Below are positions 22,901-33,339 of a stretch of 64,000 nucleotides of DNA, in pieces. The DNA is from Centroberyx gerrardi (Eukaryota > Chordata > Actinopteri > Beryciformes > Berycidae): assembly GCF_048128805.1 (NCBI RefSeq), contig NC_136003.1, positions 27,124,885 through 27,188,884 of the forward strand. The letters are read 5' to 3'. The translations under genes and the position numbers were made by a program. The notes beneath the pieces were generated by a model, which had not been told where the DNA came from, ran no database searches, and saw only the letters and a program-made list of their open reading frames with translations. Numbering within the stretch: the first letter of the stretch is position 1; every line of letters starts with the position of its first letter.

Positions 22901-25900
22901 TATAATAAAATGCTTAAATCAATGAATAAATAAATAATTATATAATTGAATGCTTAATAAATATATAATTATATAATAAAATGCTTAAATAAATGAATAA
23001 ATAAATAATTATGTGATTTAATGCTTAATTGTCACCATAAATAAATAAATCACAAATTAAATGAGACATTAAATATATAAATGTTAAATTTATTTGTGTA
23101 TTTATTTATTTATTTATTCATTTATATATGTATTTATATATTTACACATTTGTATATTTATTTATTCATTCGTATATTAATTAATTAATTAATTTATTCA
23201 TTTATTAACACATTTATTTATCTATTTCTAATTTTATTTATTTATTTATATATACTTTCATTTATCCATAGTGTAACTTGCTGCAGCAAAATAAATAAAT
23301 CTGTCAACTTCATCCATCAAAAGTCAGGGGCGGGTTAAAGCCTCTGATTGGTGAATGAACAGTATTACAGACCCAGCAGGCTCAACCAGTCAATCAAGCT
23401 CTCTTTGATCGAGCTATGAGTTTGCACTGTGAAGCTATTACAATCCAGCAGATGGCGGTAATGCAACACTTATGGATGCCAACCGCCATAAAACTCAACA
23501 GAAGAAGATCGAGCTGTGAACGTATCATGCAAGATTTCATTAAAGGTCCCATATTATGCTCTTTTTAGCTGTTTAAAACATTTCTCAGTGGTCTTTAAAA
23601 CAAGGTTATGAATTCTGTTGCAAAAAAACACACAAATCCAGGCTCTGTGGAGCCTCTCCATCCTCTCAGTTTCTCCCCTCATTAACTATGCGCTGTTCTG
23701 AGTGGGCGGGGATGCTCTGATAATGAGGCGCTGCTCTGACTGGCCACCTGATTGGCTGGGTGAGGGGGGAGGGTGCAGACGCGGAAAAACTCCAAAACCA
23801 ACATGGCAGCTCCTTGTAGAAGAAAACTCCGTGACAGAACATGTAAAACTGTACATTTTTGAGGCGGAATCTGTCAACCGAACAAGAGGAGGCAGCTGCC
23901 GAAGTTTTACAGACACGGTTACAGCAGGATGTCTCTGAATGGTAGGTTGAAATTTCACTGTTTTCGTACTTTCTCACCGCGTGTGTGTATGTGGTTGCGT
24001 CGGCTATGTGGTCTTTCTGGATAGCCATAGCGGACAAATTTATATCCCATAAAAACGATATCTAACGTTGCCTGCCGGAGTGTCTCGCACGGTAACTATA
24101 CCGTATGGTTTGTTTGATTCATTTTTAGCCTGATGTTCACCGGTGCCTGTGGTTTGAGGTTGTCTAGTAAGCTCGTCAACACAGTAGGTGTCGGTAGCTT
24201 TTTGCTGGCTACTTGGATAGCTGCTGTATTGTTATTCCATGAAATGTCTTACAATTGCCGTTGTACTGGCCAGCGATAGGAAACAAATCCACACCAGACA
24301 TTATGTAGTTATTACATTCAATTACATCAAATTGATGTGAAGACGCAAAAGAAGAACTCTTCTTCAGGGGATACAAATACTGTCACGACACCGGCAAACA
24401 TATGGTTATGTCCCATGCTATCTACCATTTGGACATACGACTGTCATAATTTATGCCATTGTTATTCAGCTACAGCTCAACCGTTTTAGAGCTGTAGCTG
24501 AAATATTCAAAAACTGCATCTCATGTAGGCCTGCTGGTCATTCCCCCTGTGCATATCTTACCTCTTTTAGAGTTGACACCTTTATTGTTTATGTCGTATG
24601 TTACATTAGTTTGTACAGTACTCACATCTACTCTAAATTGTCTGTGCTAAATGATAAACATATAATATAAACGTCATTGTCAGTGTAATGTTCTTATAAA
24701 GCTAGCAAAATTCAATAACAGTTACCCTGTCTCATTCCTTAGGTTACCAGAAGAATGAATCAGCTTCAGGATCCACCTACATGCATGTTGATCATCCTGG
24801 TCTGGAGCCTGTATGTTTGAATGTGTTCTCACTACAGAATGCAATGAACATTTATAAAGCAGACTATGGGCCCTTACAGCTTAGAGGTATAGAGCAGTAA
24901 GTTTCTTTTAGGCATTCTGTGCATTCATTGATTTGCCAAATAATATGGCCAACATGTGACTTTGGATAATACTGTACATGACAATACATTTGAGTAAAAT
25001 AACTGTGTGTTGTTATACTTTAATACACATCCATGTAGAGAAACAACTGTAGCACACCTAAAAGTCTTTTAATGACAGGGGCATAGGACAAACGTTACTG
25101 AAAAAGTAATATAATCCCACACACACTGTCTACACTTGCATGGTGCTTTATTACATTTCAGTCATTGATTATCTACCAGAATAATCAGGAAGGCTAAAAA
25201 TATCACCATAGATCCCTCTCATCCGGCATATTACCTCTTTCATCTCCTCCCATCAGGTAGAAGATACAGGAGCATTAAGTGTAGAACATCTCGCTTCAGG
25301 GATAGCACCTACCTCTAAGCCATCAGGCATGTGAACTTGCACTGATTATCTCTAAATGCACTTAACCTAGCACTTTAACACGGTATGCACTTTACTTTAG
25401 TTTTTGCTGGATAACGTACTGTTTTCTGGGTATTGTGCCGTAAATGTAAATTCTGTGTGTTGTATATTGCTGTTTACTGTTTTACTGTGTATATTGTGTG
25501 CTGCTATTGCTTTGTTGTTGTAGGAGAGTGAACCAAGACAAATTCCTATCAATTATGTTGACATGGCAATAAAATTATTGAATCTTGAATCTTGAAATGT
25601 AATAAAGCACCATGTAAGTGTAGACAGTGTGTGTGGGATTATATATTTTTTTCCCTTTACACACCCATGTAAATTAAACGTGAAACCAAAAAGTAACCAC
25701 AGCACTGACTGTTCATACAGAATAAAATTATTTTATTATAGAAAAGGCATTAAAAAGGCACATGTAGAAACATAATACTGCTTGTGCAGGACCATAATGG
25801 GGTGCTGTTATGTTACAAAATCTACATCTGTGAGTTTACACAGGGGAGTGTTCCACTGTAGCAGTTACTACAGTGTAATAAAGTAGTGCAGTATGAATCA

Positions 25901-28900
25901 CAAAAATATTTATAATTTTGTATAATTTGATGTTTTTAGTTATCTGTTATGTATTCGTGGAACACACCCAACTACAACCTGATCTCATGCCAGATAACCA
26001 AAACAACAAAAGAAGAGACTACCGTATTTCCTCTAATAGTGGCTGGTAGTCAATTAAAAGCCGGGTCTCCGATAATGGCCGGGGCCGTGGTCGACACGAA
26101 CAAATAAAGGCCGGCCTCAAATACAGGCCGGGGGAAAAAACAAAGGAAACAAGACTAGTTCAAAACCTAGTACATGGCTGGACCGTGTCCGTCTCCTCTC
26201 TCCACCGCTGCCTCTCCACCGCGCCCACGGCCCGCACTGATCCTCCCGATCCAAGCCCCGGACACCCGGTGACCCGTCTCAGCCAGATCACCGGGAACAC
26301 ATCGGCGCCCAGGTTCAGTTAGCTTCAGTTAGCTTCAGCTTACATGCAAACAACGGTGGATACCGGTAAACTCCTGCTGCCTGTTTGTAACTGTAGTTTG
26401 TAGTAACGTACAAGTGCCACAAGATGGCTCGGCCGGCGGAAGTCTCTGGAGCATGCCGTCGTCGATTACCGTAATTATCGTAATGCATTGCAGTAACAAA
26501 AAAACGTCTATCTAACGTACCCCAACAGAAGCAGATCAGAAAACAAGGAGGCTTCGTACTAAAATATGAGCAAATATACTTATCAAACAGAGGGAATTAG
26601 AAATAAAGGCCTGTCTCTAATATAAGCCTGCTTCCTGCTGCCTCAGTGTCTAGCCTACAGATCCTTTGTCAGCTAGTGCTGGGGCTTTCTAGGTCGCAGG
26701 GTCAGAGTAGTGATACCAGTGTGTGTGGTGCTGTGCATACACCGTGAGCTCCCTGATGCTGCCAGCTACTTCGGGTTCAGACTGCCTCTTGATTGAACCG
26801 AGACACGTAGCTGCAATGACGTCCTCCTTGGCTGGCCTGTCAGACTGGGCGCACAGGTCTTCTGGGATGGGGATCTTCAAAACCTGGCTCACATGAGGTG
26901 CAGGGTCCTGGAACACGTGATCAAAGATGAGGTCCATCAACTCATCGACGTAATCTGTGGAGTAACAGAAACACAGAAATTATCAGTTCCATTACAAGAG
27001 TGTACATCACATACTAGTGTGTAGCAAATTTGCAATTTTCATTTATAGATTACTTTATACTATAGTTTATACTTTATAACATTTGTATATTTATTGAATT
27101 TTCATATTTACAAAGTTTTGTGTGTGCAATAAAAATGTGTGTTGGTAAACATACTGAAAGTTGGCTCAGGGGGTCGGCTAAGCAGACCCAGGGTCCTCCT
27201 CATCCTCTTCCTCCGTTAGGTCAAGACGGGTCTCCTGGATGGTCTCTTGATAGGTGGGGAGGTCAGGCTAGGTTGTGGAGGAACAAAGGGGACAGCTGAA
27301 GAGCCAACTCTGAAATCTCTGCAATCCAAAACTACATTACCACAAACTACAGCCTCAATAATTACTATGTAGTTGAAACACAGTCTCAAGGAAAATAAGA
27401 CATTATAACCTCCAGAGAGGTAGTATTTCTTGTAGTGTCGTTGTTCAGGTTTTCTAGGTTGCCACAACCCCAGCTGATTACAAGACTAGACTTACCAGAC
27501 TAGGTGCAAAGACAGAACGTGCAATGTTACATCTCATCAGCCAGTAATTCCCTTCCATTCATTTGGCGTTAGAAGTGAAATATTCATGGTGACAAGAGTC
27601 CCTGACTCGACAAAGTACTTTTCGAGTTTTGCCACGTTACAGTTGCGGTTGTCTCGTGTAAGGAGATGTGTCCGCAAAGTGAGCCAGAGGAGCTAACCTT
27701 AGCTAGCACTAGCGCTAACGCTACATTAGCTTGCTGCAAGTGGCACTAGCCCCTAACCTTAATTATAGTACGTGCGTCCTAACGGCACCGGGTTAATGAG
27801 ACGAGGTGCTCGTCTTGGCCGGCTGAGGTAACGTTAGCCTACAGCCGACTCTAGCTGCACGTTTTTGTCCCTATTGCTAACTGTTGTCGTTGTGGCCAAC
27901 AGGCTTCCTCGTATTCACAGGCCCACATCAAAGGTCCGTGTACCATCGGATAATCCGTAATTCATTTGTAATTTAAAAACGAAAAAAACGTAAATCTGTT
28001 AGGTCCGTGTCACATGGTTTTTTCGCGAAACATTGCAAAAAGCCCAAAATAGATGAAACAAACACACCAGACTGCCTACAGAGCTAAGAGGTTATTTTAT
28101 TTTGCAATTTCCACAAACAGTTACAGTGGAATGACTCGACTTTAATACTGTTAGAGAGGACATCAGAAACAGCAATCTTTAGGATTTATCTGATAACCCA
28201 TTGGCAAAATAAAACTTACAACAGGTCAAACATGAGGAAAAAGTACAATGCAAACTGATGTCAGCATTATGTTCATAACAGAACACAGAAAGAACATGAA
28301 AGAAAACGCGTATACGGTATGTATCTTTCAGGACCTTCGCCTCGCTCAGAGGCCGTCCTTATCATAATTACACTACTTTAGGCGCAACGAAATTCAGACG
28401 GCGGCTTGCTTGACCATGGTTTCGCACTCGGCGGCTCACGTTACCGCAGTATGCATTTTGCCTCCACCTGTGTCTCAACTCCTTTTATGTTTATTGGCAG
28501 TTGGTGTGCCACTGCCACCTTGTGGTAGCAACTTCCGGTTAAAGTATGGTGCCTTCCGGATACATACATACTCAACCACACACATACATACATAGTTATG
28601 CACACACATATATACATACTCAAGCACAAACATAAATACATTCTGACACACACACACGTACATACATTCTCACACTCATATACATAGATACTTACATGTG
28701 TATGTATATATGCATGTATATGCATGTATATATGTATGTATATGCATGAGAGTATGCATGTATGTGCAAGTGCTTAGTACCGGTATATATGTATGTGCAA
28801 GTGCAAGTATTCAATTTTGGCCTAGGCGGCTTCTCATAATACATGCATGTCATGTCATTATACAGTTGGTGCAGCATCCTGGTTTGATCACATCAGAGAG

Positions 28901-29550
28901 TGGCATGCTAAGAGAGACCAGTACAACATCCTTTTCCTGAAATATGAGGACATGATTTTGGTAAGATTTAGCTTGGCAGGACTCATGGTTTCCAGTATTT
29001 ACCATGAAGAGTCCGGGCGAGGCAGGCGTTTCAAATCCATTTGATGCTTTGTAGTGAAGTGAAAGGGCCATGGTCATTTACCAGAGGTAGTAATCATCAA
29101 AAGAGTCATTTCTTGGTCAGTGTTGTAAAAAGATTGCGTTTGCTTCTCTACTAGCCTTTTGTTTCTCTTTCAGGATCTGAAGACAGCAGTGATTAAGATG
29201 TGCAATTTCTTAGGGAAAGACCTGAGTGAGGCAGCCATAGATCAAGTTGTTGAGAAATGTACATTCAAGAACATGAAGAAAGACCCGAAGGCCAATTACA
29301 AGTTCCTGCCACCAGATAAGTTGAATGGAGACTTCATGCGCAAAGGTAATGTAACCTCTTAACTGCAGGTACATATTAACAGATATGAGGTGTAACATTT
29401 TATTTTTTTATTGCAGGTAAGATCGGTGACTGGAAGAACTCCTTTACCGTGGCCCAGAGCAAGAGTTTCAATCAGATCTTTCAGGAGCGAATGGCCGATA
29501 TGGATTTGAAGATCATCTGGGACACTGCAGAGCTGCCACAGCAACACTGA
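19903..29550 (+). CDS. Cytosolic sulfotransferase (SULT), copy 1
   Basis: Six exons: 19903-20044, 20195-20403, 20969-21095, 28866-28960, 29174-29345 and 29417-29550. All have GT/AG borders and compatible phases, giving 292 residues, the normal SULT length. SULTs move sulfate from PAPS to hydroxyl or amine groups of small molecules in the cytosol. Visible motifs are the 5'-phosphosulfate loop TYPKSG (43-48), the catalytic His101 in SHLTP, the 3'-phosphate site [14 protein letters not shown] (122-135) and the C-terminal RKGKIGDW. The sequence resembles amine sulfotransferase-like (SULT3-type) fish proteins; the subfamily is inferred. In the KxxxTVxxxE dimer motif (255-264) the final Glu is Lys, unlike copy 2. 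Intron 3 is 7770 bp because of insertions. A poly(A) signal lies at 30187. Confidence 0.9.
21361..22330. mobile_element. Non-autonomous DNA transposon, 21-bp TIRs
   Basis: The left end TAGTCCCTCCAGGATTCCGC is matched by the complement of the right end with one mismatch. It is inserted in a CA-rich minisatellite within SULT-1 intron 3, which obscures the target duplication. Internal copies of GCGGAAT/ATTCTGCG occur near both ends. There is no transposase. It is probably hAT-like, but this is not proven. Confidence 0.65.
22331..22745. repeat. Degenerate GTGAAACACTCACACATA minisatellite
   Basis: Imperfect copies of about 20-30 bp, mixing GTGAAACA with CACACATA, run through this stretch. Similar CA/TA-rich sequence at 28560-28800 marks the other side of the large insertion in the intron. 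Confidence 0.65.
22745..23290. repeat. Tandem duplication and AT-rich minisatellite
   Basis: ATCTCAGTATAAACGGAAGG is tandemly duplicated at about 22750-22790. From 22840 to 23025 a unit of about 43 bp (ATAATTATATAATAAAATGC core) repeats. From 23035 it turns into ATTTATTT-type sequence that partly complements the first half. There is no coding potential. Confidence 0.65.
23541..23945 (+). pseudogene. MITE end plus P2X7-like N-terminal relic exon
   Basis: TTAA followed by AGGTCCCATATTATGCTC at about 23540 is the end of a MITE family common in fish. On the same strand, before a GTAGGT donor at 23942, one frame reads [18 protein letters not shown] and DVSEW, a pattern I know from fish proteins carrying the P2X7 intracellular domain (it precedes a Cys-rich CxCGxC segment). 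The upstream part ([10 protein letters not shown]) is in another frame, so a frameshift is likely. Confidence 0.4.
24743..24896 (+). pseudogene. P2X7 intracellular domain-like exon
   Basis: Between an AG acceptor (24741-24742) and a GTAAGT donor (24897) the frame reads [38 protein letters not shown] and ADYGPL. The HPGxEPVCLN...LQ.A....YG pattern is that of the cysteine-rich domain at the C-terminus of P2X7 and of fish P2X7-like proteins. No further exon (WCWGxLG) was found, so it is probably a fragment. It sits in the same orientation inside SULT-1 intron 3. Confidence 0.5.
25108..25650. mobile_element. LINE 3' fragment inside a 52-bp inverted repeat
   Basis: ATAATCCCACACACACTGTC and what follows (25110-25163) is repeated in inverted form at 25593-25647 with about one mismatch in 52. 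Between the arms lies a LINE 3' end: a peptide reading [20 protein letters not shown] and a tail of ATTGAATCTTGAATCTTGA, typical of Rex1/CR1-group elements (about 25170-25592). A LINE copy probably inserted into the loop of a palindromic MITE. Confidence 0.65.
26020..26650. mobile_element. GGCCGG-rich repeat, probable non-autonomous element
   Basis: ACCGTATTTCCTCTAATAG followed by repeated AAAGGCCGG motifs on the left is echoed by AAATAAAGGCCTGTCTCTAA on the right. I recognise the ACCGTATTTCCTC start from widespread fish elements. Exact ends and family are not determined. Confidence 0.4.
26689..26955 (-). pseudogene. Unrecognised minus-strand exon-like frame
   Basis: After a CCACAG acceptor at about 26956 the minus strand reads [20 protein letters not shown], then [15 protein letters not shown] and KEDVIAA, about 88 residues to a stop. 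The composition looks like real coding sequence. A second minus-strand frame at 27175-27275 reads [20 protein letters not shown] and stops. I cannot name either. They may belong to the same inserted segment as the P2X7-like exon. Confidence 0.35.
27280..28550. other. Unannotated stretch in SULT-1 intron 3
   Basis: No gene is recognised. 27660-27920 is relatively CpG-rich with repeated GCTAGC/GCTAAC motifs, which can mark an old promoter. This stretch is absent from SULT-2. Confidence 0.35.
28560..28800. repeat. (CATA)n/(CA)n/(TATG)n microsatellite cluster
   Basis: CATACATA, CACACA and TATGTATG simple repeats run up to about 65 bp before SULT-1 exon 4. They resemble the minisatellite at 22331-22745. 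Confidence 0.8.
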
Positions 29551-29621
29551 TGATGTGTACAGAATTTTTCTGAATCCTAGAAACTTGCAACACTGACACT
29601 TTACGTCTACATATGTCTTAA

Positions 29622-30080
29622 ACCTGCAATAAGCGATTTCAGACCCTGTAACCAATCCTGAAACTACCGTGTGCTACGTGGAGATTTCCGTGAGACGTAA
29701 TAATATGAACAAACAGCCACACACGCAAACCAGCTGTGTTGTTGTTTTCACCTCTTTCCTAAAGCTTATTGTCAAAGTCGGCCCGAGAAAAGGTGAATCG
29801 ATAAAGCGAGCGAGTAAACGTTTTCAACTAGTAAACTTGCTACCTGCCTCTTCACTTGTCATTGTGGGACATGTAACCTTCAGTGGGAGAAAAATCTGGC
29901 AAAGTGAGACTGGTAACCGGCAATATTTCTCTGTAGGTATGTTTATTTTAGCCATTAGCCTTTTTGTAACCGTTTGTCCCTTAAGGGCTGCCATCACCCA
30001 GTAGCTTTGCTGTGTGTTTACAAAATGTGTTGCGGTTGCTGTCACCCTCTAGTGGTCAGAAAAAATTGCTTAGTGTAGCT
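29622..30080. mobile_element. TTAA-flanked MITE in the SULT-1 3' UTR
   Basis: The element lies between TTAA at 29618-29621 and TTAA at 30081-30084. SULT-2 has a single unfilled TTAA at 62309-62312 in otherwise matching sequence. The ends ACCTGCAATAAGCGATTT and the complement of the right end (AGCTACACTAAGCAATTT) agree at about 13 of 18 positions. It is 459 bp long with no coding sequence, and it lies between the stop codon and the poly(A) signal, so it would lengthen the transcript. Confidence 0.8.
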
Positions 30081-30186
30081 TTAAGCTGTTCATGTGTATC
30101 GTAAAGATAACCAGTGAAATTATGTTTTCTAACTCATTTTCTGACTCATGTATAGGAGAAATCAGCATACAAGGGCAGAGAACACT

Positions 30187-30192
30187 AATAAA
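30187..30192 (+). terminator. SULT-1 poly(A) signal
   Basis: AATAAA lies about 640 bases after the stop codon; the same signal in the same context is at 62409-62414 in SULT-2. Confidence 0.5.
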
Positions 30193-30469
30193 AGCAAGTT
30201 ATTGAATGTCAAAAGGAGTTATGGTGTGTTTCTATGTGTGTGGTGCAGTCCACTTTGGTCACTAGAGCCGTCTCCACACCTCAATTCTCTTCATCTAGAA
30301 AAAGAATGGAATCAGTCTATCAGTAAACAGAACAGGGTTAACCTAAAAATACAGCCATCCAAACAAGGAAAATTATTCAAGGGATGCAGGGACCTTTTCC
30401 AATTTGAAGTTCTTTCACCTCAGACACTTTTCTGACAGTGGAAAAAGGCTTCATATAGAACCTCTAGGT

Positions 30470-32830
30470 GATTTAGAATAGAATATTTTATTATCCCACA
30501 GGGAAATTTGTTTTGTGATAGTAGGCATTGGCATACGAGCCTGTCCTCCCATGGGTTGGAGGACTTGTTGTGGCATACACATACGTATACAACATGACAC
30601 AAAGGATCAAGACATGGACATTCAAGACATGACATGTAAAACATTAAGGGTTTATTTGCACTTCTGGCGACATTTTGTCACTTCCATCTGTAAATCTATT
30701 ACTGAGCAGCTGGTTGACAAAAGCTTTGTCTCGTTTTGTTTGATTAGATAATGGCACCATTTAGAGCCTAAAGTTTATACAAAGCTAAGGTACATTTATC
30801 TGGAGAAGCTAACTAACGTTGCCTTCTGTAAAGAGTAGCCCAATGCCAATTTCACTTTTGTTCACAGCTTCAGATAATGAATACAAACCACCGAGTAGCG
30901 CTTCTGGACTCTACCAAATTACTGCCAAATTACAATATTTATGTCTCCATTTGTACACGGTTTGGGCACCATGGACAGCGCCAGATTTTAGACTTTGGCA
31001 CCATAACCGAGCAGGCTGTGGTTTAATGATGTCGATGGTGCTGAATTGTTTATATGCCTTGAGGTGATATAGTCTAGGGTTACACTGCCACCTACCGGCA
31101 TAATATATTATGCAGTCAGGCATTACAGCATACCACAACATTAACAAGATTATAATGTGCTGAATTATTAGACATAGGCTATGGACTGACAAGATAATAT
31201 TATTTGATCAATGTGAAAAATTATCGATCATATGTCACTAAACCAGTTTAGAGGGAACATTGGTCCCGATGCTCTCTGATGGGATTTTTCTTATTTCGCT
31301 TAAAATTAGATTTAAGGCGATTTGCTTGATGTTTGGTCTCTAGAATAATAAATACTAGCTACGTCAAATTTGGACTCACTCAGGCTGAGATATGGCAAAT
31401 GCAACACCCGTCCATGAAGTGACGCCCGTGGCTGTGCTTAATATTCTACTGCCTATATTCCAGTAGGCACAGTCTGACAGCCACTTCATGACAATAGCAG
31501 CTTGCATACATTCAATAAACAGCCGCACATGGAATGGCTATATTGAATGCCTACTTTTGATTTAATGCAACAACTTTGAGTTTGACACAGCACCTATTTC
31601 CTGTTATAGTAAAATCCCATTGGGAAAGCATAACCATAGATTACACCACAGAGAAAAGAGAATGGTGCTGTGCAGTAAAATGTATGTCGCCCTTTTAGTT
31701 AAAAATCCCAAATATTATGGTATTTTTCATCATCATTATGACAACAATTATTAATCTGAATTCTTGCTTATTGGTTTTGACTTAGCCTAATACAAATAAA
31801 TTAGTTTGAATCTATATTTTTACATTTAACTGTCTTTTATTTTGAGGGCTAAACTACAGACATTTGAAAAGATAGCGAAGCAGGAAAGTTTACCATGCAG
31901 AGAACAAACTTGACTTTTAGTTTGCCTATAGAGTGGGGAGAGGTGTAGAAGATGCGGCAGTAACACTTCTAAACGAGGACTGCAAGCAGTCATGGACGGG
32001 GTCGGCAGATGCCGCGTAAGAGGAAAAAGAGAGTTACAACAAAGAAATCACATTTACCCAGCATCACCCAGGACTCAAACTCACAACCTTTGGCATCAAG
32101 GGCAAGTCATGAAGTTGTTGAGCTAGTGGTTTGAAGAGACGAGGCGTCACACTATGACTGAGGCAACCAGCAGGGTGCATGATAAGATCTGTCCATCCAT
32201 ATTAAGGCAGATTTCAAACTAGTGTCAAATATTCTGTTTTCAAGATAAAATTCTGAGAATTTGCGTACTTTATCTAGACATAGAGATATCTGTAATTTAT
32301 TTGTGAATGCTCCATAAGCGAAAAACTGATGTTTAAAGATGCTCTTTTTTCCATTGACTACAATGGTTTCCATAAAGGCAGAATTCAGATAATTAAAAAA
32401 AAAAAAATCTGTTTTGGAGTTAGAAGTCTCTAATTTTGTAAGTTTCATCTACCAAGATAGGAAAATATTTTCTATTTTTTACATGAAGATTGGACATCGA
32501 GTAAGCAGCAATTTACCGTGGCTGTGTACAGTACCATTTACAGTCAGACATTTTGATGAGCTGTGGGCTCAATTTTTTAATTAAATGAAAAACCCCACAA
32601 TAGTTTTATTTGGGCAGGTCTAATGATGGTCTGTAGTGATTTTCATCTCATTTGTGCAAAGTATGTGGGACTAGTTAGATTTAATTAGTTTTACAGTTTT
32701 TAATAAAAACAAAGTGGTGGACTTCATAATTTAGTATAGGTACCAGTGTATGAAATTTGTCTTCTTTGGGTCGATAACCTCAGAAAATTACAGAGCTGAA
32801 GCATGTATTGTTGATTTTTTATGATTTTTT
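30470..32830. other. Intergenic repeats between SULT-1 and the APOL-B unit
   Basis: At 30472 the homology to the SULT-2 3' flank stops at a repeat end (GAATATTTTATTATCCCACA, a LINE/SINE tail on the minus strand). 31170-31400 is a diverged relative of the block at 7090-7340. 32060-32130 on the minus strand resembles a tRNA-type SINE head. No gene is recognised, including in the minus-strand open stretch 32152-32448. Confidence 0.45.
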
Positions 32831-32879
32831 TTTAAAGTTTTTTTTTAATAGCTGTTCACTATAACAGGTTTCTTGATAT

Positions 32880-33330
32880 ATTGCGCTTTTTTTTCTCCAT
32901 AGGAAATTAAAAGGTATCCTGACTCCCTCACTGCCATAAGTTTGCATTTCTTTATATTTTTAAAAAGACCAGAAGCTTTGAAGAAAACGTGTATTACTTC
33001 AAGAGCAAGAAGAACCTGAGAAGAGTCCTTGTAGTAGTATAGTATAGTAGTGTAGTATAGTAGTGTAGTATCATCTGCTAACTGGCTGATGATGATTTCT
33101 CTTTCAGCAACTGTAATACCTTGTAGACTGCTTGATTTAATGTGACAAGATAAAAGCTGGGTGGTGAGTAGGAAAATATAAGCAGAGATTGGGCAACCCT
33201 GCCGGATGCCACGTTTTAAATCGAATGAGGAATTGCCAGATTTTAATCTGATTGAACTACTACTGTTAGTATGTAAAGTTTGTACAACTTTACAAAAATA
33301 GTCTCCTAAACCAAATTTTATATGTTCATA
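32880..33330 (-). mobile_element. L1/Tx1-like LINE fragment (copy upstream of APOL-B)
   Basis: The minus strand reads KFGLGDYFCKVVQTLYTN, FDLKRGIRQGCPISAYIFLL, EREIIISQLADDTT and, past a microsatellite, KDSSQVLLALEVIHVFFKAS. These are reverse-transcriptase blocks of L1-type elements (RQGCP..., then A-D-D). A TAG/TAT-rich repeat (33033-33068) sits right after the ADD codons. The same fragment, longer, is at 45785-46720. Confidence 0.75.
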
Positions 33331-33339
33331 AACATGTTA

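Noticed and set aside
23030..23280. ATTTATTT-rich stretch considered as a CRISPR-like or satellite array
   Set aside because: Units are irregular, AT-only and without spacers; it is ordinary AT-rich minisatellite DNA in a fish intron.
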